Below, piece after piece: positions 33,976-43,757 of a stretch of DNA of 64,000 nucleotides (positions are counted from its first letter, which is position 1; each line of letters starts with the position of its first letter). A model generated the notes under the pieces. That model did not search any database. It was given only the letters and a program-made list of their open reading frames with translations, and was not told where the DNA came from. A program made the position numbers and the translations under genes. The DNA comes from Anaerocolumna sp. MB42-C2 (GTDB lineage: Bacteria > Bacillota > Clostridia > Lachnospirales > Lachnospiraceae): assembly GCF_030913705.1 (NCBI RefSeq), contig NZ_CP133190.1, positions 5,853,501 to 5,917,500 on the forward strand, read 5' to 3'.

Positions 33976-35358
33976 ATGAACACAAAAAAACGCGAAATGG
34001 ATATGTGCAACGGACCACTATTTCGGAAAATACTAATCTTTTCATTACCCATTATGGCTATGAATATTCTGCAGCTATTATTCAATGCAGCGGATATGAT
34101 TGTTGTCGGACGTTTTTCAAGCAGCAGAGCACTGGCTGCGGTAGGTGCAACCGGTGCTCTGATTAACTTAATCGTTAACCTGTTTATGGGTCTTTCGGTT
34201 GGCACAAGTGTTATAGTAGCTCAGGATTATGGAGCCGACAATCCGGAGGCAGTGAGCCGGTCGGTTCATACCTCCATTCTAATCAGTATCATCAGTGGGG
34301 TTATTGTCATGATAGCCGGGCTTATTCTATGTAAACCGCTGTTGGTACTTATGGGAACCCCGCAGGATATTATAGGCTTATCGGCATTATATATGAAAAT
34401 CTACTTCCTCGGTATACCTGCAAGTATGATATACAACTTCGGATCTGCAATTCTTCGTGCTGTCGGTGACAGCCGTCACCCGATGTATTACCTGGTTTTT
34501 ACCGGTATCATAAATGTAATCTTAAACCTGTTCTTTATAATCGTCATGCATATGAGTGTTGATGGTGTAGCATGGGCTACTATAATCTCGCAGTATATAT
34601 CTATAGTTTTGATCATGAGCTACCTTTACCGGTGTGATGGGGCGATACGGTTTATACCAAGACAGCTGAGGATTGATGTGGTTAAGTTAAAAAGTATAGT
34701 GAGGATTGGGCTGCCTGCCGGTTTGCAGGGGCTGCTGTTCTCCATTTCCAATGTACTGATCCAATCAGCAGTTAACTCTTTTGGATCCACCATGGTGGCA
34801 GCCAATTCTGCTGCCAGTAACATTGAGGGGTTTGTAGGTACTTCAATGAATGCTTATTACAACGCTGCCATCACCTTTACCGGACAAAATATGGGTGCGA
34901 AGAAATATGACCGGATAGATACGGTTGCAAAGGTAAGTACAGTCTTGATTTTTGTAACCTGGATTATATTGGGAGGTGCAGTGATTCTTTTTGGAAGACC
35001 GTTACTTGGTATCTACACGCCGGATAAGGAGGTCATTGATCTTGGCATGCGTCGTATGATTATTATGATGGCAACCTATTTTACTTGTGGCATGATGAAC
35101 GTTTATCCGGGGTTAACTAGAGGAATGGGATATTCCATGATGCCTATGCTTAGTACGCTGATAGGTGCCTGTCTCCTTAGAATCGTTTGGCTGGCTACTT
35201 TTTTTGCATGGTATCCCTCATTTACAGTTCTCTTTATCTGTTATCCGGTTACCTGGGCTATGGCAGGAATCGGCCAGGTGGTAAGCTTTTTTTATGCGAG
35301 ACGGCAGATAAGAAAACGGAGCAGCCAGAATTTAAATTGCCCTGATGCTAGGCAATAA
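33976..35358 (+). CDS. MATE-family efflux transporter
   Basis: A protein of about 460 residues with twelve predicted transmembrane helices in two six-helix halves. It has the MATE signature D-M-I-V-V-G-R-F near the first helices and the matching region with Q-N-x-G-A-K-K-Y-D-R in the second half. MATE proteins export drugs or metabolites by Na+ or H+ antiport. The ATG at 33976 is chosen because the sequence from here matches the usual MATE N-terminus (G-P-L-F-R-K-I-L-I-F); the frame is open from TTG 33925, and neither has a strong ribosome site. It follows the TetR gene directly. Confidence 0.88.
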   Translation: MNTKKREMDMCNGPLFRKILIFSLPIMAMNILQLLFNAADMIVVGRFSSSRALAAVGATGALINLIVNLFMGLSVGTSVIVAQDYGADNPEAVSRSVHTSILISIISGVIVMIAGLILCKPLLVLMGTPQDIIGLSALYMKIYFLGIPASMIYNFGSAILRAVGDSRHPMYYLVFTGIINVILNLFFIIVMHMSVDGVAWATIISQYISIVLIMSYLYRCDGAIRFIPRQLRIDVVKLKSIVRIGLPAGLQGLLFSISNVLIQSAVNSFGSTMVAANSAASNIEGFVGTSMNAYYNAAITFTGQNMGAKKYDRIDTVAKVSTVLIFVTWIILGGAVILFGRPLLGIYTPDKEVIDLGMRRMIIMMATYFTCGMMNVYPGLTRGMGYSMMPMLSTLIGACLLRIVWLATFFAWYPSFTVLFICYPVTWAMAGIGQVVSFFYARRQIRKRSSQNLNCPDARQ

Positions 35359-35439
35359 AATGTATTTGCAGTTATTTCATTAACCAGGTATTTTGATAGA
35401 AAAGTGATTGAGCATATTTATCCATAAGGGGAAATAATT

Positions 35440-36063
35440 ATGAATGTACATAGTAAAAGTAATATCTGGAGAAAAAATGTAGTGAATTGTGCATTAAAAT
35501 ACGCTGATCATATATGGAAACCTACTTTTGCAAATGCTTATCATGGTTATGATGAGAAAGGAATTCTTGTAAATACTCCGGATACCGGTTTTAATAGCAC
35601 AGAATATATGTGTGGATGGTGGAGGATCAACCTGTTTAATAAGGGGATACCGTATAACTGGGGTGGATGTTCTACTATTGAAGAGTTTGATGCAGGTTTA
35701 ATAACAGGAAAATATGCAGGGAATGTGCCGGATTTCAGAGATAACGGTATCAGTGAGAGTTGTGTCGGTGTTGATTGTTCGGGGCTTGTTACCATATGCT
35801 GGGGATTAACGGAACGTTTGCTAACAAAGACTATACCTGTAATAGCATCCCCACTGGAGACATCAGACTTATTATCGCCCGGAGATTTGATAGCATTACC
35901 TGGCTGCCATGTTATGATATTTACGGATTATGTCGATAATACAAGAACTAATGCCTGGATTGTAGATGCTAGCAGAAACACGGGAAAGGTTATGTTAAGA
36001 AATGTGTTCATACCGGATTTATTAGAGAAAGGATACCGTGGTTATCGAAAAAATCATCTATGA
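35440..36063 (+). CDS. NlpC/P60-like cysteine peptidase-fold protein
   Basis: A 207-residue protein with an NlpC/P60-type triad pattern: P-Y-N-W-G-G, then V-D-C-S-G-L-V (C113), C-H-V-M-I-F (H157) and W-I-V-D-A-S (D176). P-G-D-L-I-A-L before the His is also typical. Such enzymes cut D-Glu to diamino-acid peptide bonds in the cell wall. There is no signal peptide, and the 70-residue N-terminal part is unusual for the family, so export or a different substrate is open. Confidence 0.7.
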   Translation: MNVHSKSNIWRKNVVNCALKYADHIWKPTFANAYHGYDEKGILVNTPDTGFNSTEYMCGWWRINLFNKGIPYNWGGCSTIEEFDAGLITGKYAGNVPDFRDNGISESCVGVDCSGLVTICWGLTERLLTKTIPVIASPLETSDLLSPGDLIALPGCHVMIFTDYVDNTRTNAWIVDASRNTGKVMLRNVFIPDLLEKGYRGYRKNHL

Positions 36064-36138
36064 TTCAGAAAGTTTCAAATAAAATTTATTCCATTCAGGA
36101 AATGGAAAGTAAAAGAATTATAAATCACGGAGGTACAA

Positions 36139-37254
36139 ATGAAGCGAAAATTAATGATACTAATTACTTTATTAATAGTAGCAATATTGGGAGCATGTAA
36201 AAATGATGCAGGAAAGGCTGTATACGGTGAAACCACAGACAATGCGGTTATCAAAACAGAGGCGGGAAAGACGGAGAATTCTGCTAAGACAAAAGAAATA
36301 AGCACAGAAGCGGATGATTTAAAGAAGAATCAAACGAATGCCTCCGATGAGTCAGTGGGTGATTCAACCGGCAAAACAACAAAGGATTCAATAGAAGTAA
36401 CAAAGCATTCAACGGAAACGATTGATACAAATAAAAACTACCAAGGAGATAATAGTTTTGATATTAATAATCCGGTACTCTTACCGACTCCATCCTTCAG
36501 CTATTATAAAGCAGACAAAGTAACAGATAATAAAAATCAACCGATACAATTGGTTGAGAAATCAAAAAAAGCGAATCAAATAACCGATGATGAAAATTGG
36601 TTCATAAATAATAAACTTTCCATGAATACCCTGCAGATACCGATTCCATCACAAAACATAAGTGATAATTTACCGGATGAAATAGATGGAATGTGGGAGG
36701 ATCTTCCAATGACCTCTGCTTTTCACGATGATCATTATATTTATTGCATCTATGGGTCAGATTATTCAGAAGGTTATATTTTAAATATATACGATGCAAC
36801 ATCAGTAAGACCTGTATATTCCCTGGATTTTTCTAATTACAGATATTCTCCTGATTATATAGAAGAGGATTATGATTATATACAGCAGAAAATTAACTGG
36901 GCCTCTATTAAAGATAATATTTTATATATTTCACATAGCCATAATACTTATGCAAAAAGCTCTAAAAATATGAATGGCTACATTACAGCAATCGACTTAT
37001 CCGATATGAGTATATTGTGGAGAACCGATGCATTAGTAAGCAATTCAAGTAATTTTCAGATTATCGGCAATGTGATTATTTGCGGATATGGTTTTACAGA
37101 TGAACCGGATTATTTATTTCAGATTGATATTAGTTCCGGTAAAATTTTAGATAAAAAACCTCTAAAGTCTGCAGCATCCTATATTATACAAAAGGATAAT
37201 GTACTGTTTGTTCGTACGTATAATACCGATTATGAATTTGATATTGTTAAGTAA
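36139..37254 (+). CDS. Lipoprotein with Ser/Thr/Lys-rich linker and beta-propeller-like domain
   Basis: A 371-residue protein with a lipoprotein signal peptide (hydrophobic stretch 5-18, lipobox L-G-A-C with C20). A charged Ser/Thr/Asp-rich linker of about 80 residues follows. The C-terminal 220 residues contain strand repeats of the kind seen in PQQ-like propellers (G-Y-I-L-N-I-Y-D-A-T, G-Y-I-T-A-I-D-L-S-D-M-S-I-L-W-R, L-F-Q-I-D-I-S-S-G-K-I). It should be anchored outside the membrane. The ligand is unknown. It ends at a strong terminator. Confidence 0.7.
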   Translation: MKRKLMILITLLIVAILGACKNDAGKAVYGETTDNAVIKTEAGKTENSAKTKEISTEADDLKKNQTNASDESVGDSTGKTTKDSIEVTKHSTETIDTNKNYQGDNSFDINNPVLLPTPSFSYYKADKVTDNKNQPIQLVEKSKKANQITDDENWFINNKLSMNTLQIPIPSQNISDNLPDEIDGMWEDLPMTSAFHDDHYIYCIYGSDYSEGYILNIYDATSVRPVYSLDFSNYRYSPDYIEEDYDYIQQKINWASIKDNILYISHSHNTYAKSSKNMNGYITAIDLSDMSILWRTDALVSNSSNFQIIGNVIICGYGFTDEPDYLFQIDISSGKILDKKPLKSAASYIIQKDNVLFVRTYNTDYEFDIVK

Positions 37255-37267
37255 GTAATTAAGAACA

Positions 37268-37308
37268 AAAACAAAGCGAAAGGGGACATTCTCCTTTCGC
37301 TTTGTTTT
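37268..37308. terminator. Strong bidirectional terminator
   Basis: Perfect 16-bp arms AAAACAAAGCGAAAGG and CCTTTCGCTTTGTTTT with a nine-base loop. It ends the lipoprotein gene; the minus-strand MATE gene stops about 120 bp further on. Confidence 0.9.
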
Positions 37309-37429
37309 CTTGTTTCTAGTTTCAGATGCCCTGTGGGCAGGAGTCAGCTCTGAAATTGTATTAATTGCAAGGCATATAGAGACAATATGTGAGCTTCGCA
37401 GTTACTATATTTCTGGAAACACGGATGGT

Positions 37430-38791
37430 TTATATATTGAGAACTTCATTTTCCCTAAGGCGGGGACGGATTCTTTTATAGTAGTAAACGGTCATACATA
37501 ATACAGCACTTCCCCAAGTAATGGGATAACCCAGATATAATATGTAAATAGAACGAAAATTCGGTATCATAACGGTCAGCCATATAATACGGAATAAGCA
37601 TAGATTCAGGATGGAAAGCAGCATGGTATTTAGTGTGTCGCCTGCACCTCTTGCCGTTCCGATTAATATCTGGCAAGTGACTAAAAGAAAATATCCGGGG
37701 CCTAAAACCTGGCCCATCATAACACCGTAGTGGATTACTGCCGGATCCGAAGTAAACAGACGGAGCGGTAAACGGCTGAAGAAGCAGAGCAGGCAACCAA
37801 TGAAAATGGAATAACTATTACCCAGTAATAATAAGGAAGAGAACCCTTTTTTAACACGGTCGTATTTACGGGCACCGATATTTTGCGCGATAAAGGTGGT
37901 AGCAGTAAGAGAAAGGCAGTTGACCGGAAGAAGGGCAAAACCATCTAATTTACTATAAATATTGTTACCGGCCATAGCAAGGGAACCAAATGAGTTCAGA
38001 TAACTTTGTACAATAACATTGGAGAATGAGGTAATTGCTGACTGAAGACCGGTCGGTATACCGAATTTAAGAATTTTTATCAGCATTTCTTTATTATAAC
38101 GGATTTCCGATAGTTTTAACTGATAAACGTTATTAGTACAGCAAAGTTGTCTTATGACACAAAAAGCTGCAACGAACTGTGCAATAAGCGTAGCCAGGGC
38201 AGCACCTAATACTGCGAGATGAAAAACGGTAACAAACAAGATAACCAGGACAACATTAACAGCAGAAGAGATACACAGGTAATAGAGAGGATGTCTGGTA
38301 TCTCCGACTGCCTGCAGAGTACCTGCGCCCATATTGTATATAATGCTGAAAATCGTCCCCAGAAAATAAATTCTCAGATAAAGGGTTGCATCCGGAATTA
38401 CTTGTGCAGGTGTATTCATGGAACTTAAAATAGACGGGGACAAAATACAACCTGCGGCTGAAACCAGTACACCTCCGATAATACAGAACCAGAAAGAAGT
38501 ATGAATGGCCTGATGTAGTTTTGAGTGGTTTAAAGCGCCATAATATTGGGCAATTATAATCCCTGCGCCAGTAGTCAGACCAATAATAAAGCCGATAAAC
38601 AAATTGATAATCTGTGCGCTGGCACCGATGGCCGCCAGTGCGTTGCTGCCTACATAGTTACCGACAATAAAAGCATCGGTAGTGCTGTATAACTGCTGAA
38701 AAAGATTACCAACAATGAGGGGACCTGTGAACAGCAGTATTCTACTGTTTACAGGTCCCTCTGTCAGAGAGATAGATTTTGGGTCCGTCAT
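37430..38791 (-). CDS. MATE-family efflux transporter
   Basis: A 453-residue twelve-helix MATE protein. Signatures are A-F-I-V-G-N-Y-V-G in the first half and the matching A-Q-N-I-G-A-R-K-Y-D-R-V-K in the second half. It starts 18 bp downstream of the YheO/DauR-like regulator gene and reads the same way, so the two form an operon. It is not a close copy of the plus-strand MATE protein at 33976. Given its regulator, a metabolite or amino acid derivative is a plausible export substrate; this is inference. Confidence 0.88.
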   Translation of the reverse strand: MTDPKSISLTEGPVNSRILLFTGPLIVGNLFQQLYSTTDAFIVGNYVGSNALAAIGASAQIINLFIGFIIGLTTGAGIIIAQYYGALNHSKLHQAIHTSFWFCIIGGVLVSAAGCILSPSILSSMNTPAQVIPDATLYLRIYFLGTIFSIIYNMGAGTLQAVGDTRHPLYYLCISSAVNVVLVILFVTVFHLAVLGAALATLIAQFVAAFCVIRQLCCTNNVYQLKLSEIRYNKEMLIKILKFGIPTGLQSAITSFSNVIVQSYLNSFGSLAMAGNNIYSKLDGFALLPVNCLSLTATTFIAQNIGARKYDRVKKGFSSLLLLGNSYSIFIGCLLCFFSRLPLRLFTSDPAVIHYGVMMGQVLGPGYFLLVTCQILIGTARGAGDTLNTMLLSILNLCLFRIIWLTVMIPNFRSIYILYLGYPITWGSAVLCMTVYYYKRIRPRLRENEVLNI

Positions 38792-38809
38792 AGTAATGTC
38801 TCCCTCTTA

Positions 38810-39472
38810 TTAAAGTGTATTGTCAGAATTTTCTGCCTGGTTTCGGCTGGTTTCCAGATAATTATAGAATGTGAACTTACTGATTCCAAGCAATTCACAA
38901 ATCTGTTCCCCTGATTTTGTTACCAGGAAAGCCCCTTTTTCATCTAAATAACGAATAAATTCTATCTTTTCGTTTTTGTTCATATCACAGGCAGGTTTTC
39001 CTATCTGTTCCTGACCTTTCTGGATTAAATGAGCCAAAAGGTTATTCACATCTGGTGCAAAGATTTCCTCTTCGTTAGGAAAGTTATCAAATTGATTAAA
39101 TTGGCGAAGATAACCTTCAAATTGGAGTGTCTCTGTAATATCCAGATTAATGCAGATGGAACCAATCACATTACCCTCATCATTTTTTAAATAGATAGAA
39201 GAAGAACGAAGAATCTTACCGTCCTGAGTTGTAGTAACATAATTAAAACGATCGCCGTCTACTACGGTACCGCGTAAAACCTCAAGACCTAGGTTGCTTC
39301 CGCAGCCACCGACCGTGCGGTTGGTAATACCTCCATTTCGTATATCTACTATAGAATGGTTATAATCTTTAGTCAGATCGTGTAATACGACTTCACATTT
39401 ATTGCCGAAGTGCTTCTCTATTAAGGTAAGTACTTGTTGGAACAAAGGTATTGCGTCGTCAATAGATTTCAT
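38810..39472 (-). CDS. YheO/DauR-type PAS-HTH transcriptional regulator
   Basis: A 220-residue protein. The N-terminal half is a YheO-type PAS domain (K-C-E-V-V-L-H-D-L at about 26-34, D-I-R-N-G-G-I-T-N-R-T-V-G-G, I-G-S-I-C-I-N-L-D-I-T near 112). The C-terminal part is the HTH_22 DNA-binding domain (K-I-E-F-I-R-Y-L-D-E-K-G-A-F ... L-G-I-S-K-F-T-F-Y-N-Y-L, about 160-206). The characterised member DauR controls D-arginine use. Divergent to it lies a locus with a D-aminoacylase and a D-serine dehydratase-like gene. The ATG at 39472 follows GAGGTGA. Confidence 0.85.
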   Translation of the reverse strand: MKSIDDAIPLFQQVLTLIEKHFGNKCEVVLHDLTKDYNHSIVDIRNGGITNRTVGGCGSNLGLEVLRGTVVDGDRFNYVTTTQDGKILRSSSIYLKNDEGNVIGSICINLDITETLQFEGYLRQFNQFDNFPNEEEIFAPDVNNLLAHLIQKGQEQIGKPACDMNKNEKIEFIRYLDEKGAFLVTKSGEQICELLGISKFTFYNYLETSRNQAENSDNTL

Positions 39473-40148
39473 ATAATTCACCTCATAAAAAGAAATAAAA
39501 TTTGATAATTGTTGCAATATTGCGGTTTACAGCCATTATATCATATAAAAAGTTTTTAAACAATATAAAAACCAGAAAAAAAGTAAGAATCAGTAAATGT
39601 GCTGTGTCTTAACATTTATAACAGTATTTATGTTTAACAGAATTAGATAAATATAAAACTCTATTTTATTACAAAATAAAAAATTGTTATAATGACATCA
39701 GAAATTTCGAAAAAATTTATCAGAAAAATTTTTTGTCTTATATATCATACTAAATTTTTGACAGAATAATCCAGATAAAGATTAGGACATAATTTGGCTT
39801 TAGGGAAGATGTCTTAGATTCTATAGATATCTGTTGATATATATCGGCAATTGGTAAATCATATAAATAACCGGATAGTTGTTAAATATGTTGTGTTTCA
39901 TACATAAAGTTAGATTCAATTTGACAAGTTGATGTAGTGAAGTGATTTTTTAATTAAAAAAAGTTAGTTATATTGTGAAAAGTTGTAAAAAAACCAAAAA
40001 AATAATTTTTAAAACACTTGAAAACAAACAAAAAGTATGATATTCTTAATTCGTCAAAAAAAATCGAAAAAAAGCATAAAAAAAAGTCTGATAAACAAAA
40101 CAATTGTTTATGGAAGATTTATGCAAAGAGAAGGAGGAACAAAACAAT
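39473..40148. promoter_or_regulatory. Divergent control region before the mannoside/D-amino acid locus
   Basis: About 680 bp of very AT-rich sequence without a gene. A promoter for the plus-strand locus is seen at TTGAAA (40018-40023), a 17-bp spacer and TATTCT (40041-40046). A-tracts upstream (39955-40015) suggest a bent UP region. No clear palindromic operator for the DauR-like protein was found by eye. Confidence 0.6.
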
Positions 40149-41495
40149 ATGATGAAGAGAATGTTATCATGTTTAATGGTAATGGTAATGGTAATTACCA
40201 TGTTGACGGCCTGTGGAGGGAAAAAGAATTCAGAGGCGGATACTGCAGCAAGTGTTTCTGAGGATACTCAGAAAGAATCTGGTGATGGGGATGCAGCTGT
40301 CGGTGAGAAGAAAAAAATAGTTTTCTGGTATTCCCATAAGGGTGATGAAGCCACATGTTTTGAAAATGCTATTAAGGCTTATAATGAAAGTCAGGATAAA
40401 TATGAAGTAGAAGGGCTAAGTGCCACTGATAACCAGAAGATTATCGTAGCTATTTCCGGTAATGAAGCACCGGATGTAGTTGAAACATCCAATCAGAATA
40501 TTATAACCTATGCAAACAGTGGTTTAATTGATTCCATTTCTGATATGGCTACAGCTGAAAATTATTCTTTAACAGATCAATTTTCAAATCAATCTTTAGA
40601 AGCAAATACGTTAAATGATAAAATTTATGGTATGCCTTATGCAGCCATGATAATTCAGATGTTCTATAATAAGGATATCTTACAGGAAATCGGATATACC
40701 GAACCACCAAAAACAATGGAAGAATTATATGATATGGCTGTGAAAGCTACTGAAGTTGACGGAAACGGAACAATCACAAGACTTGGTTATCCGCTGTTTC
40801 CATTAGCAAGTGCAAGACAGGAATTAATTTATGCATTCGGCGGCAGATGGTGGTCTGATGACGGAAAAACATTAACTCCTGATAATCCTGGAATTGCTGA
40901 CAGTTTAAATATGAACCTTAAATACAGAAGCCAGTACGGCATCGAAAAGGTTCAGGAATTCGTTGCAACAGCCAATACAAACCGATATACAGAAAATGAT
41001 ATGTTCTTTGCGGGCAAACAATTATTCCGTTTTGATGGTACATGGTTAGCGGCAATGATTAAGAATTTTAATTCAGATGTTAATTATGGTGTAGCTTTAA
41101 TTCCCGGTACAAAAGCTCATCCTGAATTACAAGGTACCAGCCGTTACGAAACAAATTCCTTAGCTATCCCTGTAGTTTCAAAAGAAAAAGAAGGTGCTTG
41201 GGACTTCATTAAATTCTTCACAACTTCAGAAGCAACCAAGGAACTATTGATTGGAATGGCAAATCTGCCGACCCAGCCTTCTTTATATGATGATCCTGAT
41301 ATTCTTGCACAGCCAAACTTTGATATATTCATCGAAGCTCTGAAAAAAGAAAATGGTATTGAATATCCTAAGATTGCAGATCTATCAAAATACACATCAT
41401 TAATCGAAGAGCATTTAGATTATCTGTACAATGGTATGGATACACCGGAAAATGTATTAAAGGCATTGTCAGAACAAGCTAAACTTTTACAGTAA
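40149..41495 (+). CDS. ABC transporter sugar-binding lipoprotein (family 1)
   Basis: A 448-residue extracellular solute-binding protein. It has a lipoprotein signal (hydrophobic 8-20, lipobox L-T-A-C, C22), then a Ser/Asp/Glu-rich spacer and a family 1 sugar-binding fold (I-V-F-W-Y-S-H-K-G-D, Y-G-M-P-Y-A-A-M-I-Q-M-F-Y-N-K-D-I-L). It would deliver oligosaccharides to the two permeases that follow. The ATG at 40149 follows AAGGAGG; the frame open from 40104 is not used. The adjacent beta-mannosidase and alpha-mannosidase genes suggest mannose-containing glycans as ligand. Confidence 0.92.
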   Translation: MMKRMLSCLMVMVMVITMLTACGGKKNSEADTAASVSEDTQKESGDGDAAVGEKKKIVFWYSHKGDEATCFENAIKAYNESQDKYEVEGLSATDNQKIIVAISGNEAPDVVETSNQNIITYANSGLIDSISDMATAENYSLTDQFSNQSLEANTLNDKIYGMPYAAMIIQMFYNKDILQEIGYTEPPKTMEELYDMAVKATEVDGNGTITRLGYPLFPLASARQELIYAFGGRWWSDDGKTLTPDNPGIADSLNMNLKYRSQYGIEKVQEFVATANTNRYTENDMFFAGKQLFRFDGTWLAAMIKNFNSDVNYGVALIPGTKAHPELQGTSRYETNSLAIPVVSKEKEGAWDFIKFFTTSEATKELLIGMANLPTQPSLYDDPDILAQPNFDIFIEALKKENGIEYPKIADLSKYTSLIEEHLDYLYNGMDTPENVLKALSEQAKLLQ

Positions 41496-41614
41496 GATAC
41501 ATAATATAGTAATTATTCAGGAGCCGGTTTTGCAAGAGAAAAATTCTTATGTGACTTCTGAGCGTAAAGTGGCCTTTATGAAGTACGGTTGAATCATTCT
41601 ATTTTTTTAATACT

Positions 41615-41681
41615 GCCTATGAATAGGAATATCGCATATGTAGTTTTCGTAAATATTATATGTGATATTCCCTTATAGGGG
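41615..41681 (+). repeat. Long hairpin between binding protein and permease genes
   Basis: CCTAT and GGAATATCGCATATG on the left pair with ATATGTGATATTCC and ATAGG on the right, over about 20 bp. Without a clean T-run this looks like an mRNA processing or stabilising element that would keep the binding-protein message more abundant than the permeases. Confidence 0.65.
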
Positions 41682-41736
41682 TTATCTCAGACTGAGATAA
41701 AGCATGGGCTTACTTAAATAAGAAAGGAGTAGTCTA

Positions 41737-42681
41737 ATGTCGAAACTGACTGCCAAAAAAATGAAAAAATCAGAAGTACGTGACAATATAAATGGGTTTC
41801 TATTTGCACTTCCATGGATTATTGGATTTATCTGTTTCAGTCTGATTCCATTGTTAACATCGTTATATTACAGTTTTACTGATTTTAATCCGGTAAAAGC
41901 TCCGGTATGGGTGGGTTTAGAGAATTTTAAATATTTATTTCGTGATCCACTGATTTTTAAAAGCTTAAAAAATACTTTATTTATGGCATTTGTATCAACG
42001 CCGATAAATTTATTTATCGCAATGCTGCTGGCTTCCGTTTTAAATTCTAAATTTAAAGGGAGAGGTGTAGCCAGAACCATTTTCTTTATGCCCTCAATTA
42101 TCCCAATGGTTGCGGCTACTATGGTCTGGATTTGGATGTTTGATCCTACCTATGGCTATATCAATCGTGTGCTTGACCTGATTGGAATATCCGGACCTTC
42201 CTGGCTGTTAAATCCGGCTTATACAAAATGGGCACTTGTTCTTATGGGAACGTGGTGCACCGGTACGACGATGTTAATCTGCCTGGCGGCGCTTCAGAAT
42301 GTTCCGAGGAGCTATTACGAATCAGCAGAAATTGATGGTGCCAATTCCATAAATAAATTCTTTAAGATTACACTTCCTTGTGTAGCACCAGTTCTGGTAT
42401 ATCAGGCAATTTTGAATATTATCAATTCATTCCAGTATTTTACTCAGGTTTACGTTATTATTAATGCCAGTTCCGGAGGCGGAGCAAGTACTGCAGGGGG
42501 AGGACCGGCTAATTCTATCCTTATGTATCCGCTGTATTTGTTCAATAACGCATTCTCTTACATGAAGATGGGTCGTGCGTCAGCAATGGCTTGGTTTTTA
42601 TTTGTAATTGTCTGTGTTTTAACATTAATCATGACTAAAATAACAAAAAAAGTATCAAATAATGGAATGGGAGGCGAATAG
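41737..42681 (+). CDS. ABC sugar transporter permease 1 (MalF-like)
   Basis: A 314-residue inner-membrane permease with six transmembrane segments (first at about 18-42) and the cytoplasmic EAA loop Y-E-S-A-E-I-D-G-A-N-S-I-N-K-F-F (near 190), which docks the ATPase. It pairs with permease 2, two bases downstream. The start follows AAAGGAG. The locus has no ATPase gene, so a shared MsmK/MalK-type ATPase from elsewhere must energise it. Confidence 0.93.
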   Translation: MSKLTAKKMKKSEVRDNINGFLFALPWIIGFICFSLIPLLTSLYYSFTDFNPVKAPVWVGLENFKYLFRDPLIFKSLKNTLFMAFVSTPINLFIAMLLASVLNSKFKGRGVARTIFFMPSIIPMVAATMVWIWMFDPTYGYINRVLDLIGISGPSWLLNPAYTKWALVLMGTWCTGTTMLICLAALQNVPRSYYESAEIDGANSINKFFKITLPCVAPVLVYQAILNIINSFQYFTQVYVIINASSGGGASTAGGGPANSILMYPLYLFNNAFSYMKMGRASAMAWFLFVIVCVLTLIMTKITKKVSNNGMGGE

Positions 42682-42683
42682 AC

Positions 42684-43529
42684 ATGAAAAATACAAGCGC
42701 ATATTATAAGAAACGTCTGAAACCGATTCCGTTATATCTGATCGTTATTCTCTTAAGTTTAATATTTTTCTCACCATTTCTGATTATGGTGACGACGGCA
42801 CTGAAAACTAATGCGGATGCATTTGAACTTCCGGTAAAATTATTTCCGCGAAAGTTTATCTGGAGCAACTTCCCAGAAGCGATGGAAAAGATTCCGTATA
42901 TGCGATATATGATGAATACGATCCTGATTACTTTTCTATCTATTGCCGGACAGCTGATTTCTACACCAATGGTTGCATATTCCCTTGCTAAAATCAAATG
43001 GAAAGGTGCTCCCCTTATTTCTACGCTCATTATGGGTACTATGATGATTCCCTATACGGTAACCATGATTCCTCTTTATAAAATATGGTCCGGACTTGGT
43101 ATGACTAATACCTACATACCGTTAATCGCACCTACCTTTTTCGGAAGTCCTTTCTATATCATCATAGTAAGACAATTCTTTGCAGGCTTACCGAATTCCC
43201 TGATGGAAGCGGCTAAGATTGATGGAGCAGGAGAGTTAAGACGTTACGTGTCTATTGCCCTTCCTTTGTCAAAACCTGCACTTACAACGGTGGGAATTTA
43301 TGCATTTATTGCAGCATGGTCTGATTACCTGGCACCGCTTATCTATATTAATAAAACAGAAAAACTGACATTGTCCTTAGGCTTACAAGGATTTTTGAAC
43401 CAATATTCCGTAGACTGGACTCATCTGATGGCTGCAGCAACTATATTTGTTGTTCCGGTTGTAATCTTCTTCCTGTTCTTTCAGAGAAATTTTGTGGAGG
43501 GAATTGCAACTTCAGGAATTAAAGGTTGA
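42684..43529 (+). CDS. ABC sugar transporter permease 2 (MalG-like)
   Basis: A 281-residue permease with six transmembrane segments (first at about 14-36) and the EAA loop M-E-A-A-K-I-D-G-A-G-E-L-R-R-Y (near 170). It forms the heterodimeric channel with permease 1 and ends with the typical G-I-A-T-S-G-I-K-G tail. The GGAGG site lies inside the end of the preceding gene, two bases upstream, so the two are translationally coupled. Confidence 0.93.
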   Translation: MKNTSAYYKKRLKPIPLYLIVILLSLIFFSPFLIMVTTALKTNADAFELPVKLFPRKFIWSNFPEAMEKIPYMRYMMNTILITFLSIAGQLISTPMVAYSLAKIKWKGAPLISTLIMGTMMIPYTVTMIPLYKIWSGLGMTNTYIPLIAPTFFGSPFYIIIVRQFFAGLPNSLMEAAKIDGAGELRRYVSIALPLSKPALTTVGIYAFIAAWSDYLAPLIYINKTEKLTLSLGLQGFLNQYSVDWTHLMAAATIFVVPVVIFFLFFQRNFVEGIATSGIKG

Positions 43530-43620
43530 CTATGCTGTAAAAGGGGTTTTCACACTTCATTATGTATGGTGGTATGACAGTCAGTTTGTCTCATGCAATG
43601 GAGCATGTGTGAAGTAAAAG

Positions 43621-43710
43621 TATCTTTACAAAGTGAATGAAAAGAGCTATTCACAAAGTGAATAGAAAGATACTATTCACAAAGTGAATAGAAAAGACTA
43701 TTCACTTGGG
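43621..43710. repeat. About 26-bp tandem repeats each holding a TTCAC-AAA-GTGAA palindrome
   Basis: Units start at 43621, 43648, 43674 and 43699 (the last partial). Each full unit has the palindrome TATTCAC-AAA-GTGAATA followed by GAAAGA-like sequence; the first unit is degenerate. Spacing of 25-27 bp is about two and a half helical turns. Candidates are clustered operators or a series of small RNA hairpins. Confidence 0.8.
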
Positions 43711-43757
43711 AAGAACCTCGAAATGAGCACAGAGTGCTCATTAGAAGTTTCTTCCTT
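43708..43757 (+). repeat. Long hairpin before the beta-mannosidase gene
   Basis: The inner stem ATGAGCAC-AGA-GTGCTCAT is perfect; outer arms GGGAAGAA and TTCTTCC extend it. Only short T runs follow, so an mRNA processing or weak termination role is possible. Confidence 0.6.

Noticed and set aside
37310..37501. 63-codon plus-strand ORF downstream of the strong terminator
   Set aside because: It begins within the terminator tail, overlaps the minus-strand MATE gene end, and has no ribosome site.
43621..43710. CRISPR-like array of short direct repeats
   Set aside because: Units are adjacent without unique spacers, the repeat itself is palindromic, and no cas gene is present.
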